A stretch of 64,000 bases of DNA, from assembly GCF_016859285.1 (NCBI RefSeq), contig NC_053404.1, forward strand, positions 13,763,105 through 13,827,104, read 5' to 3'. The notes beneath the pieces were generated by a model. It searched no databases and was not told where the DNA came from. It saw only the letters and a program-made list of their open reading frames with translations. Origin of the DNA: Xiphias gladius (lineage: Eukaryota; Chordata; Actinopteri; Istiophoriformes; Xiphiidae). Below are positions 47,864 to 60,694 of this stretch, piece by piece. The translations under genes and the position numbers were made by a program. The stretch's first letter is position 1. Every line of letters starts with the position of its first letter.

Positions 47864-50800
47864 TTTCTTCAATGACCTGGTACTCCCAGCAGTGATGTAT
47901 TTTTACTAGACAATCCCATAATCATATTGTGTCATCTCTGCTCAAAACAGAAAAATACTGGACTTTGAAATTATGGAATATCATCTGGTACGACATATCG
48001 TACTTCTCATGCTGCTCTTATGGATGTAGATACATACAACTAGAGGTAATTCACTCTGCTGCTTTGACACCGAAGAGGCTAAAAAGAGGCAGCAAACAGA
48101 GGCACAAACTGTGACCAATCCTGTATTCACATTTGAAGCTTACATGCACAACAATGCTTACACTTATTTTCCTACTGAATCGTCATGCTTTCTGTTAGAG
48201 ACTGGACACCATTGCGCCTTGAAAACAGAATTCATTAACAGGAGACTGTGCATGGCTGATGATTGGACTGTTGAGAGAAAGAAGAAAGGACTATATTAGA
48301 CTATTTTAAGATTGGTCTCTAACCCCCTACATGGGTACACAAGATAATGTAAATGCACAATCATGTGAAAGGGAAAGTTAAAATATAAAATAATTAATAT
48401 CTCAAAAATATTTTTTAAACATGAATTTTTCTGGTTTTATTTCTCTGTATTTATTCTGCTCCGTGTTCAGCTGGTTTTCAGTTTGAAACATTCACTTTAA
48501 TACAAGGTAAAAAAAAAACAAAGCAGTTTTAGGTGAACTAAAATAGACCAACACTGACTGATGGAAAAGGTCTCAAAATGCCAATACCTGTGTCTAAAAG
48601 CTGCATCTAAGGTGGCGGTCCATCTTCAGGTATTGTAAGTGCCAGGCAAATGGTTCAGAACGAGGCCAGAATCTAATTTATTGTTTAAGTTCAAAAATCC
48701 TTTAATTTTCTATTTAATAAATCCTCTCTGGAATCGTTTTTTTTTTCTCAACTCGATTCTCTGCTAGCCTGCTGCTCCCAGACATCTCTGCTGACTCCCT
48801 GCAGGTTAAAAAATGTAACTCACCACTGGACCTGACCCAAAGCAAACAGATGTCAGATTTTGCATCAATATTTGAGAGAATATCTGATTATACTGTATAA
48901 CCCCCCCCCCCCCCAAGATATGCACTTTATCAAATTTGGCAGTACATTTTTTAACCTAACAAACCTTTTGACATTGAATACCTGGACATAGTGACACATA
49001 CTGGACTGTAGTTCTCCTGACAGTATTTTATTTAGTAGTAAATGATAATTGAGGTATATAATTTCGACAAGTTTTAGTCTTTTGGAAGGTGATCAGGAGA
49101 ATCTAAAGCTGCTCACACAAATGTGATATAACTAGTCATGGGCCAATAATGTTTCCATTTTAAGTGTCATTGCTCTGACAATTGAAGGCTTTTGAACAAA
49201 AGCTCTCTGCAAAATGACTCTTATTCAGCAGCACAGAGGTATAGAAATGGAATTTCATTTTGATCCCCAAGGCAGCTCCTTAGGTCTCCTTGCAGAGTGT
49301 GTTCAAAGTACAGCTCCTCCTGCTGGCTATCAAAGGGGAGCAGAAGAAATGTAAAGTAAAGACCTCTGGCTTGTGCTGCCGTGTACATGTGTATATCGTT
49401 AAATTAGGATTCTTCCTCTGGCCACAAAGAATGACTGCGCCAACTTCTTGGGATACTTCAGGAGGAGCAGGAGGAAATGCTTTCTATGCTGTCAACATGA
49501 CCTTGGCCCAGATAATCATCGTAAATTTAGGTACAGAGAGACAGATTGACTAACTGACCTGGTGGAGCTTTTAAAATGAACGGTCAAAATTTCAGCCATT
49601 AAAGGCCTATAACTGTAACACCACTGATCAGATTTGAAACTGAAACCTGCATAAGCTGTGGAGTACAATATGTTCAGTTTTTCATTCATATTTGATAAAT
49701 CAAACACAAACGCTTACCTGCAAGGATTTGGGAACATCATTAATATTATTTTGAATGGCAGTAAGACATCAAGTGCCATGTTACTGAAAATGAAGTTTCA
49801 AAGTTCTTGCCCCACATTACTCCTTTTTTTTTCAAGACCGTGTGAAACCTCAGGTCCTTCAATTACATTTGAAGGCCATAACCATTTTACACTCCAGAAA
49901 CATAATGATTACATCGAGGCGAAAGGTGAGGTCTCAGGGTGAAATTGCATTCTGCCGAGCTAATTTCCCCTCTGGGAGGTATGAGTGAGGAGCAGCTCTC
50001 TATCAAAGATGGACACATTTTTTCTCTGCAATAGCTTTGTGACACTAATCCTCATACAGTACCTGTAGGCACTGATGAGTTTTGGTGGAGAGCAATATAA
50101 TGACTCTGACTTTGGTACAGTCATGTCACTCCTACTATGTAGGGATCATTTTCAGTTACTCTCATCCTTGAAGGACAGCGGTAGGCATTTAAAAACATCT
50201 TGAACTAATTGCAGATCAATCTCATACTGTCTTCCTATTGGGTCACTTACTACTGATGTTAGCCATACCTCAGTGATTAAAAAAAAAGGTTGCATATTCT
50301 TCCCTTCAGCATCAGCAGTCTGTTCACTATAATGATTTCATGATTGCCAAGTACAAAACAGTGCATACTGAGAGTAAATGAAACAGGTGAAAAGTGGCTT
50401 GCTGAAGAGATACTGTAGACATTCCACTGTGCAGGTTCAGAATTGCTTATCAAGCCACTGCTGATTGTGTTTGTGTGTTTTGTCACTTTGCCCCTTATAC
50501 AGGAGTCACCTCTGAATAAAAAAGGTTATGACCAGAGGTGGAGGAACAATTCAGATACTTTACGTAAAGCATGATGAAATCATGGATATTTTCCTAATGA
50601 CATTATGTCAGATGACAATGTGATAACAATATGACAATGTGAAACCCAAATCTGCAGCTCCCCTCAACTTTATGTAGCTTTATACCAAGTTTCATCTCAC
50701 TGTTTAGTTCCAACTTTAGCCTTTTGGCTCATTCTGACCGCTCTCAGTCATTTTCAGGTGCAGCAGCCTGCTCTTTTAAGTGAAAAAGCTCTACCTGCAC

Positions 50801-53800
50801 TACCTGCTCAGCACCAAACAGCAGACAAATACAGCGTACTACCTGTAGTTAGATAAACAAGGCCCACTTACTCTCTTTTTTACTGACTTGTCAATCACAT
50901 CTCAAGCTATTCTGCAAAAATTACCGTCTTGCTGTAACATTGTATTATGTTGAGATAAAGATTATTCTAGCTATACAATGCAGTGTATTTCATGTGCCCA
51001 TTACACTTACAGAAAATGGCAATTTTATCCATTTTAAATGAAATCACAAAACAAAGTGCAGAATAAATGCACAGTAAAGTGTGGAAATAATGAAAGGGTC
51101 TGAATACTTTCTGAAACCACTGCTCCTCAGAGTTGTACTTACTTACAGTGCTCAAGCAAATGTAACGGCTTTGGTTTTGTGTTTGCTCAAGTGGCAGAGA
51201 CCAACCACAAAGGCAGAGGGAAGTGCATGCAGAGACTGACATAAATGTATATCTGTAGAATACAAAAGCTGACAGCTGAGTAGCCGTACCACAGCTGGCA
51301 GCCTACTCTTCTGCTCTTCCATAGCTCACCACAGAGAAAATCAAGTTGGCTGTCAGTGTGATTGCTGTCACTACACTGTACCTCCATTATCATGCATCAC
51401 GTGTTTTCACCTTTCAGTTCTTCTAGCAGCTTGCAGAAATATTTAGCACATCTCCACTGCAAACAGCATAGCAGCCAGGCTAAAGTGCAAACCACTCTTT
51501 AAGACATTGGGAGCCTTTAAGCAAAGACAGCTTATCCTAAGCCACCAGATCACACTGAATGCTGGAAATTGAGGTTTGGCACTCATTACATAAACGCATG
51601 CCTCCATTACTGTAATGCCAAAACCCTCCTATAGTAATTAATTCCAACCAATCAGTAGCTGCACTTGCCGTAGAGCCAACTGCCTTTAACCATATGGAAA
51701 TATGTATTTTTTGTAAACTAAATTGTGTATTTGTATTGCGGAAGTATTGGCATATTTGTTAACTTGTGCATCACCAGGTTGGTCTTTTGGCCATGAGCAT
51801 CACCAGGGGTGCAGCCTGGTCACTGGAGCAAATTTATACTAATCATGACTATTGCCTCCTCTGCTAACTGTAGAATAAATTGTTTTAGTTGTGTATAACT
51901 GCCGGAAGAGGTAGACCACTATAACAACAACTGCCAAAAACTGCGTGGAGTATTTTCCTTATCTATGGATTAAAGATGTGAAAAAGGCCTGTGGTGCAAA
52001 GTAGAGGGAGAGTCAGATGAATGGAGAAGTGATCGACTGCTAAAGTTATCTAGAAAATATTTACAATCTGTCACAATGTGGAGAAGCATCAAGTTAGATG
52101 CATCTTGGAAGGAAAAACCTAAAAAGCAGTCATGAGATATAAAGCAGCTTTGCCTTGATGTTAACTGTATTGATTCAAATGTCAACTCAAGCTGTGTTAT
52201 TGCTGGTATTGCTGAAAAGCCAATGAAAAACTCTGTCTGCCAACTTGCCATTCAGTTTTTTTTTTTCATTCAATTAATTCCATTCATTTGTTCCTAAATT
52301 AATTTTAGATTCACGGTTGACTATGATTTTCTTGATCTGAATCAACAATGACATACTCATTATTTCCATTTGTTAACAGATAACAAAGAGATATCTCTAA
52401 TGTAAAATAAATTTGTGATCACCAAAAAAACACAGCCGTAGAAACTCACTTCCAATTTCCTCTTGTTCTATTCACTCTGAGCAGGCTCAGCTGGCTAACG
52501 TCCTGCCTGCATATGTGTTTGAATCGGAAGATGACAATGACACACACCACAGTAATGCGCTCACCTTCACCTTGGGTTAATTCTGTTTTTCTAAATGGAG
52601 GCAGGAAAGAGAGGCTGCTTGGTGCTTTGATAAATGACAGCCAAAGTGATGGGAGGATTACTGGAAACATATTGTGTGGTCATAATAGCATAATACTATA
52701 ATAAAAACTCCAGTTTCATTCTGTTAATTGTCCTGTGCTATTGTTTAACACATATAAACATATGAACTGTAGATCCATTTTGAGGGCAAAACCCTAAACA
52801 CATTTATTCATGTTTTTATATTACATTTGATTTATACTATCATGCTAACCCACCTACAAATCACCTTCACACATTACCTTGGATAACTCAATTAGATTGT
52901 AACTGGAAGTAAAAGATAAAATGAAAATAAAGAGAAGGTGATTTAATATTTGATAAGAAGTTCACTGATAATCACCAGAATTTACAGAGATGGAGTCAGG
53001 ATTATCATTAATCCCACATACACTAACTTTCTACAGTCCTCTCTTAGAACAAGTCATTCTATATTTAACCTTTGTTAAATATACAACCACAACATACATA
53101 TATAACATTTATATAACCATAATAGGTTAAATATGGAGTCAGTTTACAGGGTTCATTATAAAGAACCCTGTAAGAGAAGCATTGAAAGGTTTTTTTAGAT
53201 CAAAGAAAACTTTCACTGGATTAAATGTGATGATGATGAAGATGATTATGATGATAACAATAATATTTTATTTGTTTTACAAAAGTGTATTTAAGTAAAC
53301 CAAGTCATGGTAAAGAGAGACTATGTAATGGTTGCTGAACAGTGGTTACTGCAGCTACAAATAAATAAATTAAATATAAATGAATAAACATTAAATCAAA
53401 AAAGCTCAAAAATTGATTGGCTTCTGTATACAGCAGTAAAATTTTATTTTTTTATTGTGAAATGTTTGAGAAATTTGTATTTGGCATGAAATGGTTTCAA
53501 TAGTCTACTTCATTTACACCATACAGGAACTTCTCTTACAACAAGAGCAGCATTCGCCTGGTCATCTAAGAAACAAGTCACAGAGACACTCATTCAGTTA
53601 GGCTAAAACTGAGCCAAATTTATTAACTACAGGTGAATTTTTGTCCACCCCTATAGCCAGGCCTTTTTTTAACAAAACATTTATAGATCATGATTTCATA
53701 AGTTGTATATGAATGTTTTAAACAGCATTAAGATGAATATATCTCATTTTAATAACTTTGATTAACATTTCACATGTAATGTTAGCAAAATGAGGGAAAA

Positions 53801-54066
53801 ACAACGTAGTATCAGGCTTTGCTAGGCTAATGGTATGTCTTATTTTAGCTAGCATTAGCTACTATCTTGAAATAAAACATAATTTCTAAAAACAGAGAGA
53901 AGGCACAGTGGAGCTATTTCTACATTATTATGCTCACCTAGTTTATTTAAGTTATGTTAACTTTATGTGGAGCTAGAAATTTTCAGATGGCAGTTTAGCT
54001 ATAAGTTTAACTTGGCTAGCTAACAGTTAGCCTTCACAGACATTTAACTCTAATCTGATACATTTG
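46726..54066. other. gene-free spacer with simple repeats
   Basis: No gene supported in more than 7 kb. A (CT)n run lies at about 47821-47860 and a C-tract at 48901-48914. A short hAT-like fragment (AGAGGTGGAGGAACAATTCA) is at about 50534. Confidence 0.4.
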
Positions 54067-54676
54067 CAGTGTTAGGCAGTAATGAGTAAGGAGTAGTGTG
54101 AGAGATTTTAATTTGAAATTTAGCAGTAACGCTCTGTTAATTTGAAAATTTGGGGTCAGCTCATTTGCTATCTGGAAGTTAGATGGAGTGTTGATATCGA
54201 TCAATTTATTTTCTGTGTTCAGAGGACAACTCAGTAACTCAAAAGTTGCATTATTTTAATGTTGTGTTTAGCTACCAGCTAGCCACCCTTTAGGCACCAT
54301 TCAGTTGGTAAGCCTTTAGTTGAGGACGAGATTTCTTCGGAGTGCTGCATGTGGTCAGTCACCTCGGCTAAGCTAATGTTAGCTGGTGATGATAAGTAAA
54401 TATCTCCTAACCACAGGCTGGCTCCTTGTTAAATTAGATCTTGTTTTTCTATTTCTACACATTTTTATACACTGGAAGTAACAAGGGTGTCAAGGATTTG
54501 GAGGTGTTTAAAACCACCTTTGATGGAGCTAGGCTAAGTAATGAAAGTAAAGTAATGAATTATGTACCTAATTAATTTTGTTGATAAGTAATTAGTTGAA
54601 TAATGTAATAACTTTTTCAGTGAGTAACACCACATAATGAATTCATTACATCATTCAAGTAACTTGCCCAACACTG
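54067..54676. mobile_element. non-autonomous DNA transposon with CAGTGTTRGGCA termini
   Basis: Left end CAGTGTTAGGCAGTAATGAG; right end AAGTAACTTGCCCAACACTG. The termini are inverted copies of each other and match a common teleost element. The flanks TACATTTG and TATGTTAG agree at 5 of 8 bases, a weak target duplication. No ORF inside. Confidence 0.65.
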
Positions 54677-56369
54677 TATGTTAGAGCACCATTCGATTGA
54701 TGCGCACAGATAACGTTGAAATCACGCTAAAGAAACAGATGGTTGAGGTGCAGGAGAAATGTCTAAATTAGAGTGTAACCTACTTATTCCTCCTTTCTCT
54801 GAGACCCAAAGGAACAGTTTATCGTACTTGTAAATAATTTAGTACTTTAATTTATTACTGTCCATTGCCTCCTCAGTGTGGACACATCCTGACACAGGCA
54901 GCCCCAGATTAATTCAGTAGCAAAAGACTCTTGAGCTTTCTAAGATAGAAATCCTTTGTGGGGGGTCCTTCAGTTTTCCATTGTCTGTTGGTCTAATACA
55001 TTACCCTCCTGGATGTAAAGGTCAAATCTGTTTCAAATGCAACTATCGTGTTGTCGTGAATGCTACAGCATGCTTTGACCCTAACAGTCTTATAGGCTAT
55101 CGTATAGCCTATAGAGTGTTGCTACACATAGATACATGCAAAGAGAAGGTATTATGGCAAAATCAAAGGCAGCATGATAGCGTTTATGCTCATATTAGAC
55201 TTGGACGATGAAGTGAGACCACACAACAGAAATAACCTGTGAAGTCACAAAGAAAAATAAAAAGGATGAAATGAAACCAGTCTGTGTTCTTTTTGTTGTT
55301 TCATGTCTTTTTTGTGTTTTGCTGCCTTGTGCGAAGTGTATTTTCCATTAATGTTAATGGTTGGGTTCATGCAGAGAAATGCCTCACAGGGTGAACTCGG
55401 CTTGTCACAGAGACTGAAGATGAGACTGTGCTGTGAAGTCCAGTCAGCTGTGAGTGGAGGTCGATCAACTGACAGCACGAGCATGGGACTGTGGCCGAAG
55501 AATATGAATAGATGGGCGTCTGATGTTGCAGCCAGTAACCCAGGATGGATGGTGAGTGTATTTGTGTGACAGTCTGCTTGGAGTTTGCCAAACGGCATTT
55601 AAATTACTCTGAGAGCATGAGGAAACAGATTCGCTGGCCGGGTTAGACAAAAACTGAACTCTTTGGCCAGTACTACTGGATAGCACTATGTCTGGTGAAC
55701 ACCAGGACTGCTCATAACCTGGTTACAGTTATCTTTGCTGGGGTTTAATTAGTTCTGTGTATGAAAAGTAATTTATTCCTAGATAAATTTCCCTGAAAGA
55801 ACTGCTCCAATTAAATAACAATTTGCAGAAAATATATCACAGCCCACTCAATTAATAATAAGAAAAATTATTTTAAAAATTGTTGGTGGAAAGGGGATGT
55901 TGGTATGTCTAAACCCTGACTATGGCCCCATCAGAAGGGGAGAGATCAGAATATCCAGTATAGGAATTAATGTAGCATACTTCTACCATTCCTCTGTCAA
56001 AATTACACCAGATGTAACCACTACTACTCTTCTTCTTACTCTTCAAACTCTTTGAGGTCACTGACATCACCAAAGAGGTGTCACTGGTTACACAGCAATT
56101 AAGTAGTGGTCTTCTTACTTGCACCATCCTTCTTAAACAACATTAGTCCATCTCAAGCAGCTTTACGGCCTTATTTTTGGCTGGACTCCAACCGTGGGCC
56201 AGCCCTATAAAGGCGAATGTCCTTGACTGACTGACTGAGTGGGTGAGTGAGTGATAACGTTACACCATTGGTCGGCAGACCGAGTGCTGGTGTTTCTCCA
56301 TTGGCCGTTGCTCTTTCGAATTGAATTGGCGCAAATAGTTTCTAATGCGTCATTAGGGTGGAGTTTACA
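54677..56369. other. gene-free spacer
   Basis: Short ORFs on both strands near 55245-55690 resemble no family. Nothing else recognised. Confidence 0.4.
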
Positions 56370-56960
56370 GGCGCAGTTGCCAATTTAGCGCCTTTGTAGC
56401 ACGATTTACCGACTTTCACACACCTGTAGCTACTTTTCTTCACAAAAGCTAGAGACTTTTTGGAAAAACCTTAGCTACTATCCATAGAAGACAGTCGAAA
56501 GTACGGGCTTTCCCTCCGTAAGCATGCCTCTCTATGCGTCTCATTCAACTGACCGCACAACAGATGACACAGACATGAATGAGGTTCTAACTTTTATCTC
56601 TGAGGGATCATTTTACAAGTAAATATGGCCGAAATCACAGCACAGCCATTGTCTTTAACTTATGTGATTTGTGATTTTATCAGAGGACGTGCCGGTTATA
56701 AAATCAGGATTTTAGCAGTGCAGAGGAGCAGCTTGGAAGTGACTTCTGGTTAACATGTTGTCTTGATCGGCCGCGTTTCAGTCACTATTTCATACATTTT
56801 CCGTTGTCTGATATCAGAAACAGAAAAACATGTAAATGAGAACAGCTTTATGGGAATTCGGCTCTATTATTACTGTATATGTGAGCACAGACAGTAGGAG
56901 AGAAGCAAACAGATAAAAGGCGACCTTTGCCTTTATTTATAAGGGCGGTTTTTGCGACCT
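56370..56960. repeat. possible dispersed repeat upstream of the signal-peptide exon
   Basis: TAGCTACTTTTCTTCACAAA and CTTTTTGGAAAAACCTTAGC, followed by AGAAGACAGTCG, look like a dispersed teleost sequence I have met elsewhere, but I cannot place its ends or family. Confidence 0.3.
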
Positions 56961-56989
56961 AGTCTTGTTAACTAACAGTCTCCAGGGAC

Positions 56990-57163
56990 AGGCTGGCTGG
57001 AGTTGTGAATGGGCGAGGGGCGGGTATTGTACAATCAAACCGCTGCAGCTCTCCTGCTGGAGGGGCGCGCAGAGAAACGTGCAGATCCGATGGAGCGGCA
57101 GCAGTGGTAAACCTCCCACATTTGAACACACACACACACATACATACACACACACACACATAC

Positions 57164-57209
<46 letters not shown>

Positions 57210-57321
57210 GCACACCTATACACACACTTACACAAATAGCCTCGCTTTCTTGACACATACCCAAGCAGTTTTCCCCACATCGAGGAGTCTTGAATAAGAA
57301 AACTCCTAAAGTGAAAATAGG
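56990..57321 (+). promoter_or_regulatory. GC-rich promoter and 5' UTR of the gene starting at 57322
   Basis: GGGCGAGGGGCGGG at about 57011-57024 is an SP1-type GC box, and GGAGGGGCGCGCAG follows at about 57060. The block stands out in AT-rich surroundings. A (CA)n/(CT)n/(CA)n microsatellite at about 57126-57211 lies between it and the ATG. Confidence 0.5.
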
Positions 57322-57375
57322 ATGGATGTTTCACAGCTGTCCTTACTGCTTCTGTTGTACGGATATCTGCCAAAA
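57322..57375 (+). CDS. probable first coding exon with signal peptide; gene continues off window
   Basis: ATG opens 18 codons, MDVSQLSLLLLLYGYLPK, and the exon ends AAA|GTAAGTCA, a near-perfect donor. A short polar start followed by a run of leucines is a signal-peptide core, so the product is probably secreted or a type I membrane protein. No second exon is recognised in the remaining 6.6 kb, implying a long first intron, as is common for receptors and adhesion proteins. Support is the combination of GC-rich promoter, ATG, hydrophobic core and donor. The gene cannot be named from one exon. Confidence 0.5.
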
Positions 57376-57657
57376 GTAAGTCACTTTAATTGTTGTTTTT
57401 TTTTTTCATTTCAAAGTGAAATATGTATTTCATTCTTTGTACTTAATCGTCTGTTTTCGACAAAAAAAAAACTGCATGAATTTGGGTTTAATAGACATTA
57501 AAGCCACTTCCAACAGCGAGAGCGCGATTGTAAACCTTATCACAGATAAATTTAGATGAGTTTAAAAATCAGGATTCATCTTCTTGTTCACGGTGATAGC
57601 TGTGTGTTCTACGAGTCGTTATTACTGACCGACAGTATATTTAGCTTGTTCCAAAAT

Positions 57658-57660
<3 letters not shown>

Positions 57661-57730
<70 letters not shown>
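57661..57730. repeat. (ATCT)n microsatellite
   Basis: About 17 uninterrupted ATCT units, 286 bases after the putative signal-peptide exon. The intact array suggests length polymorphism. Confidence 0.95.
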
Positions 57731-59470
57731 TTTTACAGTTAACTGATACGACGTAAAAAGTGTTTAGCCCCATAAGTATTTGTAATACTGCATCACCTGC
57801 TTTTTGACAAACATTTAAAAAAATTCTTTATAAAAGCATCTGAACTTGTTTAAAAAACAAACAAACATTTCTTACTGTTATTTCGAGTAGTCCAGCCTTT
57901 TAACCTGTTTAACTGGCCATTTTGCTTTTAATTTGTTCAAGGATGTTCTCAGTTCACATGGTACATCTCATATTTCATATTTCATCCCTTTGTCTGCAGC
58001 TGAGTCAGTACTTGTGAAGGGGAAGGTTCTATAGCTGGCAACAAGATCAGTCTGCACTTTACCGACCAACACTAAAACGTGACAAAATGACATAAGAAGT
58101 CAAATGAATTTAAATAAAACTTTTTAGACTGAGATCGCATCACTACAAATCAGACATTTATCCAAGTAACGATCACAAATTTGACAGGGGCCAAATACAG
58201 ATTTTTTTATTAAATTTTTTTTCTGTGAAAAAACATGTCTGTGTCTGACTTTGGCGACTTTTACCTGTAGCCTGAAGTCAACAATGCCATTATATTTAAA
58301 GAGTTTCCTGCTCTTTTTTGACTACTTGCTATGTGAAAGATGACCATAGCCAGTCAAGATATCAATTTTAATGACAATGTTATACCTTCTTCTGCCTTTT
58401 CAACTGGAAATAAGTATATTTACTGTGTATCATTAATGAAAGTGATGCTGATATATAGATAGACTCTGTGCTGAGATCAAAATTTAATTTAATACACACT
58501 ACTGTAAAGTAGTATCTTGTGAATACATCTAAGTACATAAACCATTCTCTAAAGTATTTACAAGTGCTGATATCTCACACACTGCAGGGTTAACAAACTC
58601 TATTTTGATCAGTTTTCTCCTATAGGTTATGTACAGTAAATTAACGGTACAAAATGCATGACTTTGTAGTAAATAGTTGTACTCTGGGTTTAGACAATTG
58701 GATGGAAAGCCTTTGAGCATTGCCACTTGGTAATATGTCACCTTTCAGTGCCACTATGCTTTACTGCAGGGACTTTTGGTACTGTGAAGTGTCCACTGAT
58801 ATATATTTGAATTATGCAACTTCTTTTAAATTTCACAAATAGATTAGAGAAAAACAAAAAGAAGTCTGATACTAAGAAGTTTAAGATTTCAGATTACGAT
58901 AATGGTTGTGTCTTTGGGTGGACTTTAGTCATTTGACACTCAGCATGGCTTCATTTAAAGCCTACCAGTGAAGCTCTTTCCAGGCAGAATAAACTATGAA
59001 CATCTAAGTGACTATGTGAAAATTTCTTCCCTCTTACCTTTGACAATTCTAAGATGTCTGGCCCACCCCGAGGCTTTAAAAGATCAACCAGATACGTCTT
59101 TTGTTGACATATTTTAGTGGCTCTTGTAGGCACCAGTATGGAAAACATTTAACAGTTTGCTGGTGGGCTCCTGGTGTGCTACAATTGTATCCTTTCCATA
59201 GTCCTCGGTGGCTGCTTTACAATAACACCCTGACATGTTACATCCATATATATAGTGAGGAAATGTGGTGTTGTGGGGAGCGCAGAAAATCCCATTAGTG
59301 GTTAAAAAATGCATGTTAGTGACTGGATGTCACCGTTATCGGTTTAACACGGAGAGAGGAGTAAAGAGAACTACTTCTCCTTCTCGTCTACTTCCAACAT
59401 TAAACTTCCAGATAGAAACCAAAATAAACTTTTTAAATGAATCCTTATAGATAGGTTTACAGTAACAATG
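57731..59470 (+). other. presumed intron, no feature seen
   Basis: AT-rich. No exon or clear repeat recognised. Confidence 0.35.
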
Positions 59471-60694
59471 TGACATTTTTGGAAATTATTTGCTCTGCTG
59501 ATTTTAGGTGGGAGGATCAGTACCACTCAAATGTATGCTAAATATAAGTGGGAGGTTGATTAGCTTAGCTTAGCTAGTTACTATTGCTAATTTCAATCAA
59601 CACCAGTTCACTAAATTGGTTTGTACCATTAACACCTAAGAAACTGTCTTAGCTGGTTAAGATTTTTGCGTGTGTAAATCGGTTGCTTGAAAACATTGGT
59701 CGGTCGCACCGCACAGTCAAGGCAGTCAACTATGTAAAGTTAATGCGGCATCACATTTTGTAAACATTATCTTAAACTTAACTGCCTAGTAGGCATTGTA
59801 GGTATTACTTGTATTATTATATATGTATACATGGAGAAATATGAGTGGGTCAGATTTATAGTAGATGAGTGAGAAATATCAGATTATGCTAACCTAGCTA
59901 ATGTTACATGGCATTTAGCAGAATGCTAGTGGCATAATGTTGTGTAATTTGAGGTTTGTTCTGTTACTTTTGAGAAATGTAATTTAAATTCTTAGTTTAC
60001 AACATTATTAATCAGCATTTCATCCAGTGTTTGGTCAGATGGTGTCACTAATATGCAATAGGGTTGACCATATTGCATATTATCTCTTTTCCCACTCTAA
60101 ATTGGTCCTCTATTAAGCTAACACTTGGTTTGTCAGTTGGTTCAGTCAGCTACAACCTGGTGGTGGTGCTGGTATCAACTAATATCTAATTAAGAACTAG
60201 TTTGTGTAGTGCAGCATGTTTAAATTTAGTGACACATCAATCTCCACTTAGTTAACACTTATATTATAGCTAGGCTAGGTTTGAACTTAAGTGCTGTGCC
60301 ACTATAGCTGTAGCCCCTGGAAAGAAATAGTTCCAGCACATAACTCCATGTAAAACCACAATTTGTTGGTTTTTACATTTTCTGCACAGATCAAACAAAC
60401 ATAGTATAACATATCAGTGAGCTTTATAGGTGCTGGTATGCATTTTTTTTTTTTAACTTTGGACAGAGCCAAGGTACTTGTTTTCCTCTGCTCCCAGTCT
60501 TTATGATAAGCTAAGCTAACAGACTGCTAGCTAGAGCTTTATATGATATTAGATATTATTATTTGTATTTCATATTTCTATTATGTTCAACTTCTGGCTC
60601 TAGCTTCATAGTTAATACACAGACTTGAGAGTGGTATTGACCTTCTCATCTAACTCTTGACAAAGCACGAATAAGGACATTTCCCAAAATGTCA
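59471..60694. mobile_element. element with long imperfect terminal inverted repeats
   Basis: The left end, TGACATTTTTGGAAAT on to GATCAGTACCACTCA (59471-59530), is inversely related over about 55-65 bases to the right end, GAGTGGTATTGACC on to TTTCCCAAAATGTCA (about 60630-60694). Inner sequence (AGTCTTTATGATAAGCTAAG at about 60498) matches a very abundant teleost repeat as I remember it. No coding content. Confidence 0.65.

Noticed and set aside
57126-57297. ORFs across the CA/CT microsatellite
   Set aside because: The translations are low-complexity products of the simple repeat.
57661-57730. CRISPR-like regular array
   Set aside because: It is a plain tetranucleotide microsatellite with no spacers, in a vertebrate genome.
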